A DNA stretch of 39,716 nucleotides from a virus. Under the pieces are notes generated by a model, which worked only from the letters and a program-made list of their open reading frames with translations, had not been told where the DNA came from and ran no database searches. The stretch spans positions 1-39,716 of IMG/VR virus record IMGVR_UViG_3300046791_000179. The stretch is one strand, 5' to 3'. The position numbers were made by a program, and so were the translations under genes. Positions 30,082-36,826 of the stretch are shown piece by piece. Positions within the stretch are counted from its first letter, which is position 1. Every line of letters begins with the position of its first letter.

Positions 30082-30317
30082 CTTTTCTCCTTACCGGATT
30101 CGAGAAGAGAGAGGATATTCTTTTTAGATTCTTCATAATCTTGATCCGCTATCTTTGCACATTCTTTAATCGTCTCTCTCCTCGTTTCCCCTTGGACTTT
30201 GAGAAGAGCTTCCATCATATATTTGAGATTGTCTTCGTAATGTTCAACTGGCCCAACAACAAAATACAATGCTGCTAAAGTTTCCTCTGCCAATTTCCTC
30301 AGTTCATCGGGAGTCAT
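30078..30317 (-). CDS. Hypothetical helical protein
   Basis: ATG 30317 (MTPDELRKLAEETLAALYFV...) has GGAGAGGAGAA upstream and ATGA overlap with the small membrane peptide. The 79 residues are helical, with the common phage segment RRETIKECAKIADQDYE. Function unknown. Confidence 0.6.
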   Translation of the reverse strand: MTPDELRKLAEETLAALYFVVGPVEHYEDNLKYMMEALLKVQGETRRETIKECAKIADQDYEESKKNILSLLESGKEKR

Positions 30318-30391
30318 TTCTCCTCTCCTAACACCGTCGAAGCAAATAGCCATAGCCCAATCGCGAGTAATATAGTTTCAGGCCAAGTCAT
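30314..30391 (-). CDS. 25-residue membrane peptide
   Basis: ATG 30391 to TGA 30314 encodes MTWPETILLAIGLWLFASTV and five more residues, one hydrophobic helix. It fills the gap exactly, and its stop overlaps the next ATG by ATGA. Similar tiny MxWPE-type membrane peptides are frequent in phages. Function unknown. Confidence 0.5.
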   Translation of the reverse strand: MTWPETILLAIGLWLFASTVLGEEK

Positions 30392-30392
30392 T

Positions 30393-30689
30393 TCAAAAAG
30401 CTGTTCTTAGGCCAGCCAGTTTTTTCATGCTCAAAAGCGTCTCATTCTTAGCCTGGTAAATACTTTCCATCGAAACCTCTGATAAGCAAGCTTCATACCT
30501 TTCCTGGGAAGCATTTACCTTCGCTTTTAACTCGGTAGCCGTCAGGTTTTCCCATTCGGCTTTAAAGTTAAGGTAAAGGGTGGCCTCTAGGCGTTCTCTG
30601 TCGAGGGTTGCCTTTCTCCAGTTAAGGAGGCATTTGGCAACGACGTCGGGGAGTTCCTGGAGGGATGCTTCGATATCGACATTACTCAT
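30393..30689 (-). CDS. Hypothetical helical protein
   Basis: This 98-residue, all-helical protein (MSNVDIEASLQELPDVVAKC...) contains EWENLTATELKAKVNASQER. ATG 30689 shares ATGA with the RNA-ligase-like stop. It lies within the recombination and RNA-repair-like cluster. Function unknown. Confidence 0.6.
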   Translation of the reverse strand: MSNVDIEASLQELPDVVAKCLLNWRKATLDRERLEATLYLNFKAEWENLTATELKAKVNASQERYEACLSEVSMESIYQAKNETLLSMKKLAGLRTAF

Positions 30690-31228
30690 CTTTTTAACCC
30701 AAAGTCTTTTTTCTTGATTTTAACCATACGTCCATCAGGGTGATGCCAGACAATCCCTTCGATATCTTTCCCTCGAAACCATTCTTTAATTTCTTGATAG
30801 GCTCTAGGAGCATCTAGCTTTGTAGCGAAACCATGGGGGATAAGAGTATGTTCTAGATATTTCTCTGGGTTTCCTTGAATCTTAGGTCCGACTAACTCAT
30901 AAGTCCCGTCTGGTTCATTACCTGTAAAAGCCGCTAAAAACCATTTATCGCTCGGGTTAGTCGGTTCGCATTGTAACCACCCCGGCCAATGCTTCGTAAC
31001 TGGATCGGGATCTTGCGCAGGGATAAAGCCAGGGGGAGGGGATTTGCCTTCTTTACAGTCATACCGCTTATAAATAATCCCATCCTTCACTATGCAACAA
31101 GTCCCATCGTATTTTCGGGTCGCCCAACCTTCTCCAAGCTGGACCCATTCTGCCCCAGGAACAATTTCATCGTAAACGAGCCTATCAACTCCATAGTTTC
31201 TTTTGAAAAGGCTAATAATCTTTTTCAT
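30686..31228 (-). CDS. RNA-ligase-like nucleotidyltransferase (DUF5565-like)
   Basis: The 180-residue protein shows the ligase core in order: KYDGT (nucleotidyl-accepting Lys39) followed by CCIVKDG, then GTYELVGPKIQGNPE (motif III-like), IEGIVWHHPDGRM (motif IV) and VKIKKKDFG (motif V). The intervening KSPPPGFIPAQDPDPVTKHW and WPGW segments match a family annotated as RNA ligase/DUF5565. It probably joins or repairs RNA ends with ATP. ATG 31228 shares ATGA with the RecT-like stop. Such enzymes in phages can counter host RNA cleavage. Confidence 0.75.
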   Translation of the reverse strand: MKKIISLFKRNYGVDRLVYDEIVPGAEWVQLGEGWATRKYDGTCCIVKDGIIYKRYDCKEGKSPPPGFIPAQDPDPVTKHWPGWLQCEPTNPSDKWFLAAFTGNEPDGTYELVGPKIQGNPEKYLEHTLIPHGFATKLDAPRAYQEIKEWFRGKDIEGIVWHHPDGRMVKIKKKDFGLKR

Positions 31229-32169
31229 TGCCCCACCTCAGCATTATCATGCTTGAGTATCCATTCGTAGATCCGAGAGTAATCCGACTTCTTAATAAGC
31301 TTGGTCCCGGTAATCCCGAACTCCTTCTCTAAGGCCGCCTTAAAGGTCGGGGGTTTAATCCCTTTCTCTTTGATGAGCCGAAACAATTCAAGCTGTGCAT
31401 CGTGGTTAATACACTCCTCAGACGCTTGTAAAGGCCCTTCTAGCGCGATTTGATGCGTGTTTTCAGGCTTTTGGGCTATAGATACCTGAAATTCGTCAAT
31501 CTTCTGTTTAGGACTGAATATAAAGGGTCCCTGGGGGGTCTTTTTAACCTGATTGCCTTCCCCGATCCTCTCTTGAATCTGCTCTGGGGTCATCTCTTTA
31601 AGCCCGGCGGGAGCGCGAACGCCTGTATTAACGAGGTCATCCTGGCTCATAACCTCCATATCCCCTTCCGAATTGGTCTTAACGTCGGCCCCCATTTCGT
31701 CAGGGGTATAGAGTCCTAAGACCACATCGGGGAAAGTCACCCTTAAATTAGCGGCTAAGGCCCTCCAGCGGAACATGATCGCTGGCTGCTTCCTATAGTT
31801 ATCCCGGCTGATTAAGCCTAAAGCGGTCGCCTCTTTAACCCCGAATTCCTCAGTATGGGGCTTGCGAAGTTTTCTCGTTATCCTCACCTGACATCGTTCG
31901 TCATTAGAGTCGAATTCAATATCTTCTATTTGCCCCGTTCTATTGGCCAGGGCTAACATAAGCTGAGGGGAGATCGTAGGTTTACCTTGGATAATATTGA
32001 TTGAGCGAAAGCCTTCCATCATACCAATGCCCAATTCTTTAGCGGTTAGGGCTATCGCAATCGCCTTTTCAGGGGTATTGACGCTAACAGGAAGAAACCC
32101 CGACTTGACCATGATCGTTGCCTGTTCTTTTAACGCTTCCCAACTCTGCGGTATTGCCAGTTCGTTCAT
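31225..32169 (-). CDS. recT: RecT-family single-strand annealing protein
   Basis: ATG 32169 with AGGAGAGG directly upstream gives 314 residues; an upstream in-frame start is less likely. The protein shows PEKAIAIALTAKELGIGMME, GFRSINIIQGKPTISPQLML, a beta-rich RCQVRITRKLRKPHTEEFG and QPAIMFRWRALAANLRVTFP, the layout of RecT/Redbeta-like annealases. It would anneal single strands during replication and recombination. No partner exonuclease is evident. It is the first large gene of the leftward early unit. Confidence 0.8.
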   Translation of the reverse strand: MNELAIPQSWEALKEQATIMVKSGFLPVSVNTPEKAIAIALTAKELGIGMMEGFRSINIIQGKPTISPQLMLALANRTGQIEDIEFDSNDERCQVRITRKLRKPHTEEFGVKEATALGLISRDNYRKQPAIMFRWRALAANLRVTFPDVVLGLYTPDEMGADVKTNSEGDMEVMSQDDLVNTGVRAPAGLKEMTPEQIQERIGEGNQVKKTPQGPFIFSPKQKIDEFQVSIAQKPENTHQIALEGPLQASEECINHDAQLELFRLIKEKGIKPPTFKAALEKEFGITGTKLIKKSDYSRIYEWILKHDNAEVGQ

Positions 32170-32232
32170 AACCTCTCCTATTATTAAATAGTCCCTCAAG
32201 CCGCCTCAGAATAACCAGACCTCTCCGATTAA

Positions 32233-32367
32233 TCATGCTCGACTTGAGGGTGAATCCCAATCCGTCCGTTTGCATCTTGAACAAACCTTGGGGGCCTTAT
32301 CCCTTCGAGGGAACCACTTCCACCCGCATTTTTTACATTTAAGTTTTTTAAGTTTTATTTCTACCAT
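32233..32367 (-). CDS. 44-residue zinc ribbon, probably leaderless
   Basis: ATG 32367 to TGA 32233 encodes MVEIKLKKLKCKKCGWKWFP and continues to VCSRCKRTDWDSP. Cys11/Cys14 and Cys29/Cys32 form a standard four-Cys ribbon common in phage early genes. The -10 box ends exactly 6 bases before the ATG and no ribosome site exists. Likely a nucleic-acid-binding regulator. It leads the leftward early unit. Confidence 0.7.
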   Translation of the reverse strand: MVEIKLKKLKCKKCGWKWFPRRDKAPKVCSRCKRTDWDSPSSRA

Positions 32368-32373
32368 TAAAAT

Positions 32374-32402
32374 AGTATATACCTATACGTAGTGAGTGTA
32401 AA
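32374..32402 (-). promoter_or_regulatory. Early leftward promoter
   Basis: TTTACA (32402-32397, 5 of 6), 17-base spacer and TATACT (32379-32374, 5 of 6) lie on the minus strand. ATTTTA then ATG follows. It would start the zinc-ribbon, RecT and RNA-ligase unit, back to back with the rightward operon. Confidence 0.7.
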
Positions 32403-32423
32403 GTAAAAAGTTAAAGAATCTTT

Positions 32424-32434
32424 TAGAATAAGGA
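32424..32434 (+). promoter_or_regulatory. Possible -10 box and ribosome site of the rightward operon
   Basis: TAGAAT (32424-32429) precedes AAGGA and then ATG 32435. No good -35 box is seen at 16-18 bases, so the promoter call is weak; AAGGA is close to the ATG. Confidence 0.3.
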
Positions 32435-32656
32435 ATGAACTGGCGTCTCTATAACCGGAATGTAAATGACTACCAATCGATACAGGTTAAGTTAAATAAA
32501 ACGATTGAAATGATCTTGGCCGACCCCGCAATTCAAGCCCAGATTAAGCAGGACCGGGAAAAGAGAAAACGGGACGGTTGGTTTATTGATTTAGATAAAA
32601 GGCTTAAAGCTCGATACACATGGAATGAAAAGGCAGCTCAACGACGGAAAATATGA
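32435..32656 (+). CDS. Hypothetical basic helical protein
   Basis: First gene of the short rightward operon. It is 73 residues, helical and basic (QIKQDREKRKRDGWFIDLDK). It shares ATGA with the next gene. Diverges from the leftward early unit across a 67-base promoter gap. Function unknown. Confidence 0.6.
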   Translation: MNWRLYNRNVNDYQSIQVKLNKTIEMILADPAIQAQIKQDREKRKRDGWFIDLDKRLKARYTWNEKAAQRRKI

Positions 32657-32853
32657 ATTTAAAATGTCTCTTCGGACATAAGGAGAAACTCGTATGGGTA
32701 GGGAAGGTCTGTTATGAAGAAAAAAGGAATCACGAACCATTTCTCTACAAGGGAAGATATAAGATCTTCCGATGCTGGAGGCGACATTGCGCCCATGAAC
32801 GCGCAGAGATATTCGACGCCGAACCAGATCCAAGGAATTCGCCAAGCCTCTAA
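32653..32853 (+). CDS. Small Cys/His-rich protein
   Basis: This 66-residue protein starts MNLKCLFGHKEKLVWVGKVC and continues to CWRRHCAHERAEIF, giving a possible C-H-C-C-H metal site. ATGA overlap with the previous gene supports the start. It overlaps the next reading frame by 59 bases. Function unknown. Confidence 0.55.
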   Translation: MNLKCLFGHKEKLVWVGKVCYEEKRNHEPFLYKGRYKIFRCWRRHCAHERAEIFDAEPDPRNSPSL

Positions 32854-32986
32854 CGTCGTTCAAGCCCTTGAAAACCTCATCGTTCAATGCGGGGATGAAA
32901 TCGCCTTTGAATTCGTCAGCGTACAAGCCTTAGAAGCTCTCTCCGTCTGTAAGAATATCCTTCTCGAAAATATCCATCGCCAATGA
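32795..32986 (+). CDS. Hypothetical helical protein
   Basis: From ATG 32795 (MNAQRYSTPNQIQGIRQASN...) the product is 63 residues and helical. An upstream ATG at 32714 with GGGAAGG nearby would give 90 residues but overlaps the previous gene by 140 bases. The stop shares ATGA with the next gene. Start uncertain, function unknown. Confidence 0.45.
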   Translation: MNAQRYSTPNQIQGIRQASNVVQALENLIVQCGDEIAFEFVSVQALEALSVCKNILLENIHRQ

Positions 32987-33555
32987 TCTCAACCGCCGCC
33001 GTTATCGCCGCCCTCCTGGGTCCCCCTCTCTATACTCTCCCGACAAAAAGCCATCCTCCATCAGCCTTGGCCCCCCATCCTGCTATGGCTCCTTTAGGTA
33101 AACCTGGGCAGGTTAAAACCAAATTCGGGACCTATATCTGGGATGGGAAAAAAGGAAGTTTTAAGCTCAGGATCAAAAAGCCTCGTAACTTTTACAAGCC
33201 CTTCGATTATGGGGACCTAGTTAAATCAAGATCCCATCCAGAATACGGTGTTTTGTTCGTAACAGAAGTCGTGAAGAAAGAAAATGGATGGGAAGTCACG
33301 ACAATCTACGATGAAACCAAAGACATCCTCGGCAATTATACGGCGATGTCAAGCGAATTTTATCTGTACTCTGATCGAAACCAATCCGGAAACTTTGCGA
33401 TAATATTCATCGTGTTTTTATCTGTTTTTATGTGGATAGGGATTATCGCTTACTGTTTCTACGTCGGAAGTCCGAACCTGCTTATTAACATGATCATATT
33501 TTGTTTAGTTTTATCCGGGATACTCTATACGATTGCCAATTGGGGGAGGAAATGA
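32983..33555 (+). CDS. Membrane protein with cytosolic or periplasmic beta domain
   Basis: This 190-residue protein has a hydrophobic, Pro-rich N-terminus (MISTAAVIAALLGPPLYTLP) and a soluble SH3-like beta region (about 45-130, YGDLVKSRSHPEYGVLFVTE). Two membrane helices follow at about 137-160 and 165-185. It is coupled by ATGA to both neighbours. Superinfection exclusion or membrane remodelling is possible, but nothing in the sequence proves it. Confidence 0.65.
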   Translation: MISTAAVIAALLGPPLYTLPTKSHPPSALAPHPAMAPLGKPGQVKTKFGTYIWDGKKGSFKLRIKKPRNFYKPFDYGDLVKSRSHPEYGVLFVTEVVKKENGWEVTTIYDETKDILGNYTAMSSEFYLYSDRNQSGNFAIIFIVFLSVFMWIGIIAYCFYVGSPNLLINMIIFCLVLSGILYTIANWGRK

Positions 33556-33659
33556 TGATGGAGGATGGGGTTGAACCAAAACGAAATCGAGGATGGATTC
33601 TGTTTATTTATCTCACTCTCCTTGCATCGCTACTCGTTATCGTTTTCTGGATGATCTAG
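33552..33659 (+). CDS. 35-residue membrane peptide
   Basis: Three consecutive ATG codons (33552, 33555, 33558) follow GGGGAGGAA. The product is a short basic arm and one helix (GWILFIYLTLLASLLVIVFW). It shares ATGA with the preceding membrane protein and may act with it. Confidence 0.6.
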   Translation: MMMEDGVEPKRNRGWILFIYLTLLASLLVIVFWMI

Positions 33660-33702
33660 TAGTCATATGAATACGTGTAAAACAAGTAGCCATATGAATA
33701 CG
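33658..33702. repeat. 18-base direct repeat around duplicated start codons
   Basis: AGTAGTCATATGAATACG (33658-33675) and AGTAGCCATATGAATACG (33685-33702) differ by one base. Both contain an in-frame ATG AAT ACG, so the next gene has two alternative starts, 27 bases apart. Confidence 0.85.
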
Positions 33703-33924
33703 AAGTTAAGAAAGAGAAAATGCCTTTCCTGTGGGGTCTGGTTTCCTATAAAGGCTACTAAGAAACTCAGCCAAACTTGCGTCGGGCCGCAACATAAAAA
33801 ATATTGTTCTCAACCTTGCGCGTCAAACCATCATAATTTCGTTCGGCCTGACCGCAAAATACTCAACGCGAGAGAATACAAACGCCTCTATCTCTCTAAC
33901 GAAATAGTTTTAGGAAGGCTTTGA
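33667..33924 (+). CDS. Zinc-ribbon protein
   Basis: The product has 85 residues from ATG 33667 or 76 from ATG 33694, because the start region is duplicated. Cys pairs CLSCGVWFP and KYCSQPCASNHH plus a middle Cys form a zinc site of the YCS..C type. Neither start has a clear ribosome site. Its 3' end overlaps the 3' end of the leftward gene at 33910 by 15 bases. Confidence 0.6.
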   Translation: MNTCKTSSHMNTKLRKRKCLSCGVWFPIKATKKLSQTCVGPQHKKYCSQPCASNHHNFVRPDRKILNAREYKRLYLSNEIVLGRL

Positions 33925-34089
33925 AATGGCGTCTCTAAAAGAAACAGCCCCGCCTGCTAAAAGCGTATTCTCTAGAATACCGTTATCGGCCCACAAAGAT
34001 TTAGCCACTCCGATTTTGTAAACAAGCCATGCCACGGCACAGAAGTACGTCTTTTTGCCTTTTGCAAATGCCAATATCTTTTCCATCAT
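33910..34089 (-). CDS. Small 59-residue membrane-type protein, last leftward gene
   Basis: ATG 34089 shares ATGA with the DUF1353-like stop. The product begins MMEKILAFAKGKKTYFCAVA and ends FRDAISKPS, with two weak hydrophobic segments. The KGKKTY...LRDAI layout is typical of small phage membrane proteins often annotated near lysis genes. It overlaps the rightward zinc-ribbon gene tail to tail. Holin-like activity is possible but unproven. Confidence 0.6.
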   Translation of the reverse strand: MMEKILAFAKGKKTYFCAVAWLVYKIGVAKSLWADNGILENTLLAGGAVSFRDAISKPS

Positions 34090-34469
34090 TTTTCATTCTC
34101 CTTTTTGTGAATTGACCAAGCGACCCACCCGCCACACCGGACACCTAAGTAGATCGCTATTCTTTTAAGTTTCCCTACATTCAAAACACCCATCGACTCT
34201 AAAAGAATATTGTCACACTTGAACCGAGTATAAACTTGTGACTGATAATTATAGTCATGAAGCACGAAGGCCCGGGTCGCATTCCCTATAGGGGAAATGA
34301 TGCCCCAAAGAGGCCTAGGAATAGAACCAAAGTCTGTTAAAGTCCCTTCCGGAACGGTAATCTTCTCTCCCCCCGGCTGTCCGATATCGTAGTCAAACGA
34401 CTCTAAAACCTTCCACGTATCCCCGTCCCCGATTAACTCGACCTTTAAAGGTTCGAGAAACTTGCTCAT
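34086..34469 (-). CDS. DUF1353-family protein
   Basis: This 127-residue protein contains VPEGTLTDFGSIPRPLWGII, ATRAFVLHDYNYQ and a CDNILLESMGV helix. This V-P-x-G-x-x-T-D-x-A/G-S-I-P-R ... F-V-L-H-D ... R-x-x-C/A-D-x-I/L-x pattern defines the DUF1353 phage family. Members sit near lysis or tail genes; their function is unknown. ATGA overlaps both neighbours. Confidence 0.85.
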   Translation of the reverse strand: MSKFLEPLKVELIGDGDTWKVLESFDYDIGQPGGEKITVPEGTLTDFGSIPRPLWGIISPIGNATRAFVLHDYNYQSQVYTRFKCDNILLESMGVLNVGKLKRIAIYLGVRCGGWVAWSIHKKENEK

Positions 34470-34906
34470 TGGTTCGGATTCAAGGTAAAGGTTAGACCCG
34501 CTTGAAGACTCCAGTAGTCATTATTCTCTCTCGAATCGTGCGTGTAGGCAACTCCATATTCCAAAGAGTTCAGAAACTTCCAATCCGACGCGAAAGGGAT
34601 CTTGTCTTTAATGAGTGAGCTAATGTTAAACATCGCCCCATAGAGGAAATTGGCCTGATTCACTTCCCCCGGTTCAGGTTTCGTCTCTCCCCCAAACCCC
34701 GCTTGAAGGTCGAGGATTGACCGTCCATCTCTATGCCCCATCATAAGAATTGAATCCATCAAGGCGATATTCGTGTCGTTGTCTCGAAACTGAACAACCG
34801 TATCGACGTGATCGAGAAGAGCTAATTTAAACTGATCTTCTAACCCCTCCGTAAAGCCAATAGAACTTACCAACAGACTCCCTACTGCAATTAATAACTT
34901 TTTCAT
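34466..34906 (-). CDS. Exported protein, possible outer-membrane-like beta protein
   Basis: A signal peptide (MKKLLIAVGSLLVSSIGFTE) starts this 146-residue protein after a strong AAAGGAGG. The C-terminal half has alternating strands (LEYGVAYTHDSRENNDYWSL and QAGLTFTLN), the pattern of outer-membrane hairpins. It could alter the host surface during infection. That function is inferred from export and strands only. Confidence 0.6.
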   Translation of the reverse strand: MKKLLIAVGSLLVSSIGFTEGLEDQFKLALLDHVDTVVQFRDNDTNIALMDSILMMGHRDGRSILDLQAGFGGETKPEPGEVNQANFLYGAMFNISSLIKDKIPFASDWKFLNSLEYGVAYTHDSRENNDYWSLQAGLTFTLNPNQ

Positions 34907-34916
34907 GAAACCTCCT

Positions 34917-35381
34917 TTATTGACAAGAAACAGGAATTAATTTTCCGTTAACAAGCCCTTGTCTCCATCCTAACCAACCGGGAGGACAGGCTCCTGTAGA
35001 AGGAAAAACTAAATACTGTTCGATATCGTGATCTAGAATTTTGTTAATTCCTAACAGTCTTTCTTCTTGGACCAAATTGTCCATAAACTCGTTAATCGTC
35101 CATGAAGATTGATAAATAATCCAAGTGAAAGATGACTCAACGACCCCCGCCTTTGCGCTATATCCGTAAACGTATTGATCCGGATTCACCCAAGTCCAAG
35201 TCGTGTTAATAACATTCCACGTTGACACCTGAACCGTGAAAGTTGATTTCGCTAAGGTAAAAATTCCGTCTTCGTATGCGCTCATCCTTACGGTTGTGAT
35301 AGCACTTGTCGGATATGTTTTCGACAACTCTGCCCCAACCGTAAGGGGCGCAAACAAAAGAAGAAATAAAAGCTTCTTCAA
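34917..35381 (-). CDS. Exported protein of unknown function
   Basis: TTG 35381 after AAGGAG gives 154 residues. The signal peptide MKKLLFLLLFAPLTVGA is followed by a mature domain rich in Thr, Ser and Trp (VQVSTWNVINTTWTWVNPDQ), then a helix and a Cys pair at the end (GACPPGW...VSCQ) that may form a disulfide. It follows the coiled-coil gene without a gap. No family recognised. Confidence 0.65.
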   Translation of the reverse strand: MKKLLFLLLFAPLTVGAELSKTYPTSAITTVRMSAYEDGIFTLAKSTFTVQVSTWNVINTTWTWVNPDQYVYGYSAKAGVVESSFTWIIYQSSWTINEFMDNLVQEERLLGINKILDHDIEQYLVFPSTGACPPGWLGWRQGLVNGKLIPVSCQ

Positions 35382-35723
35382 TTAGACTCCTTCGACAGCT
35401 GCCTCCGCGATCTTAACGTCCAGAGCCGCATCTTTATCGACAATGGCTTGTTTGACCGGAGCCAAGGCATCCACGATGGGTTGAGCATCTGCCCCTGCCG
35501 CGATTTTAGCTTCAAGTCGGTTAAAGGCCGCCAAGACTGCGGTAAAATACGAGTCTAGCTTCGTATTCAGAGAGTCTTGAGCTGTTTTAACCGCATTAAC
35601 CTCATCTACTGCTTCTTGAATAGTTTTCATAAGTCCCTCCAGTGTAGTTTTTAGTATGTTCAAAACGAGCAAAACTTCTTGATCTTCCGGAGATATCTTC
35701 TTTTCTTTTTTTGGTCTAGGCAT
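35382..35723 (-). CDS. Helical coiled-coil protein
   Basis: This 113-residue protein has a basic start (MPRPKKEKK) and then helices with heptad-like repeats to residue 110 (VDEVNAVKTAQDSLNTKLDS). ATG 35723 has AAGGAG upstream. It lies in the lysis block between holin and exported proteins. Function unknown. Confidence 0.6.
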   Translation of the reverse strand: MPRPKKEKKISPEDQEVLLVLNILKTTLEGLMKTIQEAVDEVNAVKTAQDSLNTKLDSYFTAVLAAFNRLEAKIAAGADAQPIVDALAPVKQAIVDKDAALDVKIAEAAVEGV

Positions 35724-35734
35724 TTATCACTCCT

Positions 35735-35989
35735 TTAATCTTCTCTTTCTCTATATTTAGGCCCTTTCCAAGACCTTAAAACTTTCGTGTTCGCGTTAAT
35801 TGCCTCTCTAACTTCAATCATTGTTGATTTAACTTCTAATAAAGCCTGAGCGATTTCAGGCATATATTTAATCTGCATATAGCCGAGGTACAAGCAAACG
35901 ATAATCGGAAACCCGACCCGGTTAATAAAAGTCATCGTCCACATAAGCCAGTCTGGGGCATTTCTAAATGATTCCTTATGATCAGACAT
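35735..35989 (-). CDS. Holin/spanin-like single-pass membrane protein
   Basis: ATG 35989 follows the endolysin stop by one base, giving 84 residues (MSDHKESFRNAPDWLMWTMT...). One membrane helix contains RVGFPIIVCLYLGYM, and a charged helical C-terminus (EVKSTMIEVREAINAN) follows. Position after the endolysin suggests a holin or lysis accessory. The same R-[IV]-G-F-P helix occurs in the gene at 26671-26910. A single helix is at the low end for holins. Confidence 0.6.
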   Translation of the reverse strand: MSDHKESFRNAPDWLMWTMTFINRVGFPIIVCLYLGYMQIKYMPEIAQALLEVKSTMIEVREAINANTKVLRSWKGPKYRERED

Positions 35990-35990
35990 A

Positions 35991-36329
35991 TTAACGGCTA
36001 ACGCCGAGAAACATAACATTCTGAGGAAGCGTCTCTGAGATATCGAGGTGTAAATGCGCTGTCTCAGCCCCGATTCTCTTAAACCCCACACGATACGCCG
36101 CCCGGACTAATTTGTACCTTGTTAAAGAGTCTCCGCATCTAATATCTACGGCTAAACCGAGCGTATGAGCGGAATCTTTTACGCCCCCGATCTTCTCGTT
36201 ATCCTCTGGACTTCGATATCCGCAGGTAATAATAATAGGCATTTCCGCTTCTGACCGTAACTGATCCAGCATGACAATCAGCCTTTTGTCGAGCGATTGA
36301 ATCTCTAAGTCACTAAAGTATTTTGCCAC
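35991..36329 (-). CDS. M15-family peptidase endolysin
   Basis: This 112-residue protein carries the VanY/M15_3 zinc peptidase motifs: TCGYRSPEDN (Arg39), SAHTLGLAVDIRC with His55 and Asp62, and AHLHLDI with His92/His94. It cuts peptidoglycan cross-links between D-alanine residues and other stem-peptide positions, releasing progeny. It has no signal peptide, so a holin is needed. GTG 36329 overlaps the preceding stop by TAGTG. Confidence 0.88.
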   Translation of the reverse strand: MAKYFSDLEIQSLDKRLIVMLDQLRSEAEMPIIITCGYRSPEDNEKIGGVKDSAHTLGLAVDIRCGDSLTRYKLVRAAYRVGFKRIGAETAHLHLDISETLPQNVMFLGVSR

Positions 36330-36448
36330 TAGATACCTCGCTTAAAATGGATTTCTACTTCATGGCCGCAGTTAGGACACTTGAAATACTGACCCATAGA
36401 CTCATCTTGAATCAACTGCATCTCTTCATGACATTCAGTACAGTTAAT
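36329..36448 (-). CDS. 39-residue zinc ribbon with apparent ATT start
   Basis: The frame after TAA 36463 has no ATG, GTG or TTG before the first Cys pair. ATT 36448 follows GGAG by 6 bases. It gives INCTECHEEMQLIQDESMGQ, then YFKCPNCGHEVEI: Cys3/Cys6 and Cys24/Cys27. It overlaps the previous stop and shares TAGTG with the endolysin. A non-canonical start, as in infC, or an ATG further in with loss of half the site are the options. Confidence 0.5.
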   Translation of the reverse strand: MNCTECHEEMQLIQDESMGQYFKCPNCGHEVEIHFKRGI

Positions 36449-36824
36449 CGGAATCTCCGCTGTTTATTTTTTGTTGCACCGCTGTCTTGATCTGGGTCGC
36501 AATCCGAGGCGGTAGAGAATGCAGGTTCCTTAAAATATTGAGTTCGTCCATGATGACTAAAAGAACAGCGCGTAAAACTTTGGCTTGACCATCAGCCTCA
36601 GTTGAAATGATTCTGATCGCGGCTGATCTAAGTACCGCCGTTATTTCCGTTGGGGTTAGAGGGGGATCGGCAGGAATGACAATGCCGCCTTCGGTGACCC
36701 ATTTTAAATATTCCGCATAGTCTCTATTCCCGGGATCAATAGGGATATTGGCTCCATCGGATAAACGCCGAACTCCTTGAAGTTCACCAAAAATATTTTT
36801 AATTTCTTTATATTGTTCAGGCAT
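36444..36824 (-). CDS. Tail-fibre-associated protein, possible chaperone
   Basis: This 126-residue protein has SDGANIPIDPGNRDYAEYLK followed by WVTEGGIVIPADP, a pattern of phage fibre-assembly and fibre-adjacent proteins. The C-terminal half is helical and hydrophobic (VLRAVLLVIMDELNILRNLH). ATG 36824 follows GGAG, directly behind the 449-residue fibre gene. A chaperone or attachment role fits its place. Confidence 0.6.
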   Translation of the reverse strand: MPEQYKEIKNIFGELQGVRRLSDGANIPIDPGNRDYAEYLKWVTEGGIVIPADPPLTPTEITAVLRSAAIRIISTEADGQAKVLRAVLLVIMDELNILRNLHSLPPRIATQIKTAVQQKINSGDSD

Positions 36825-36826
36825 AT

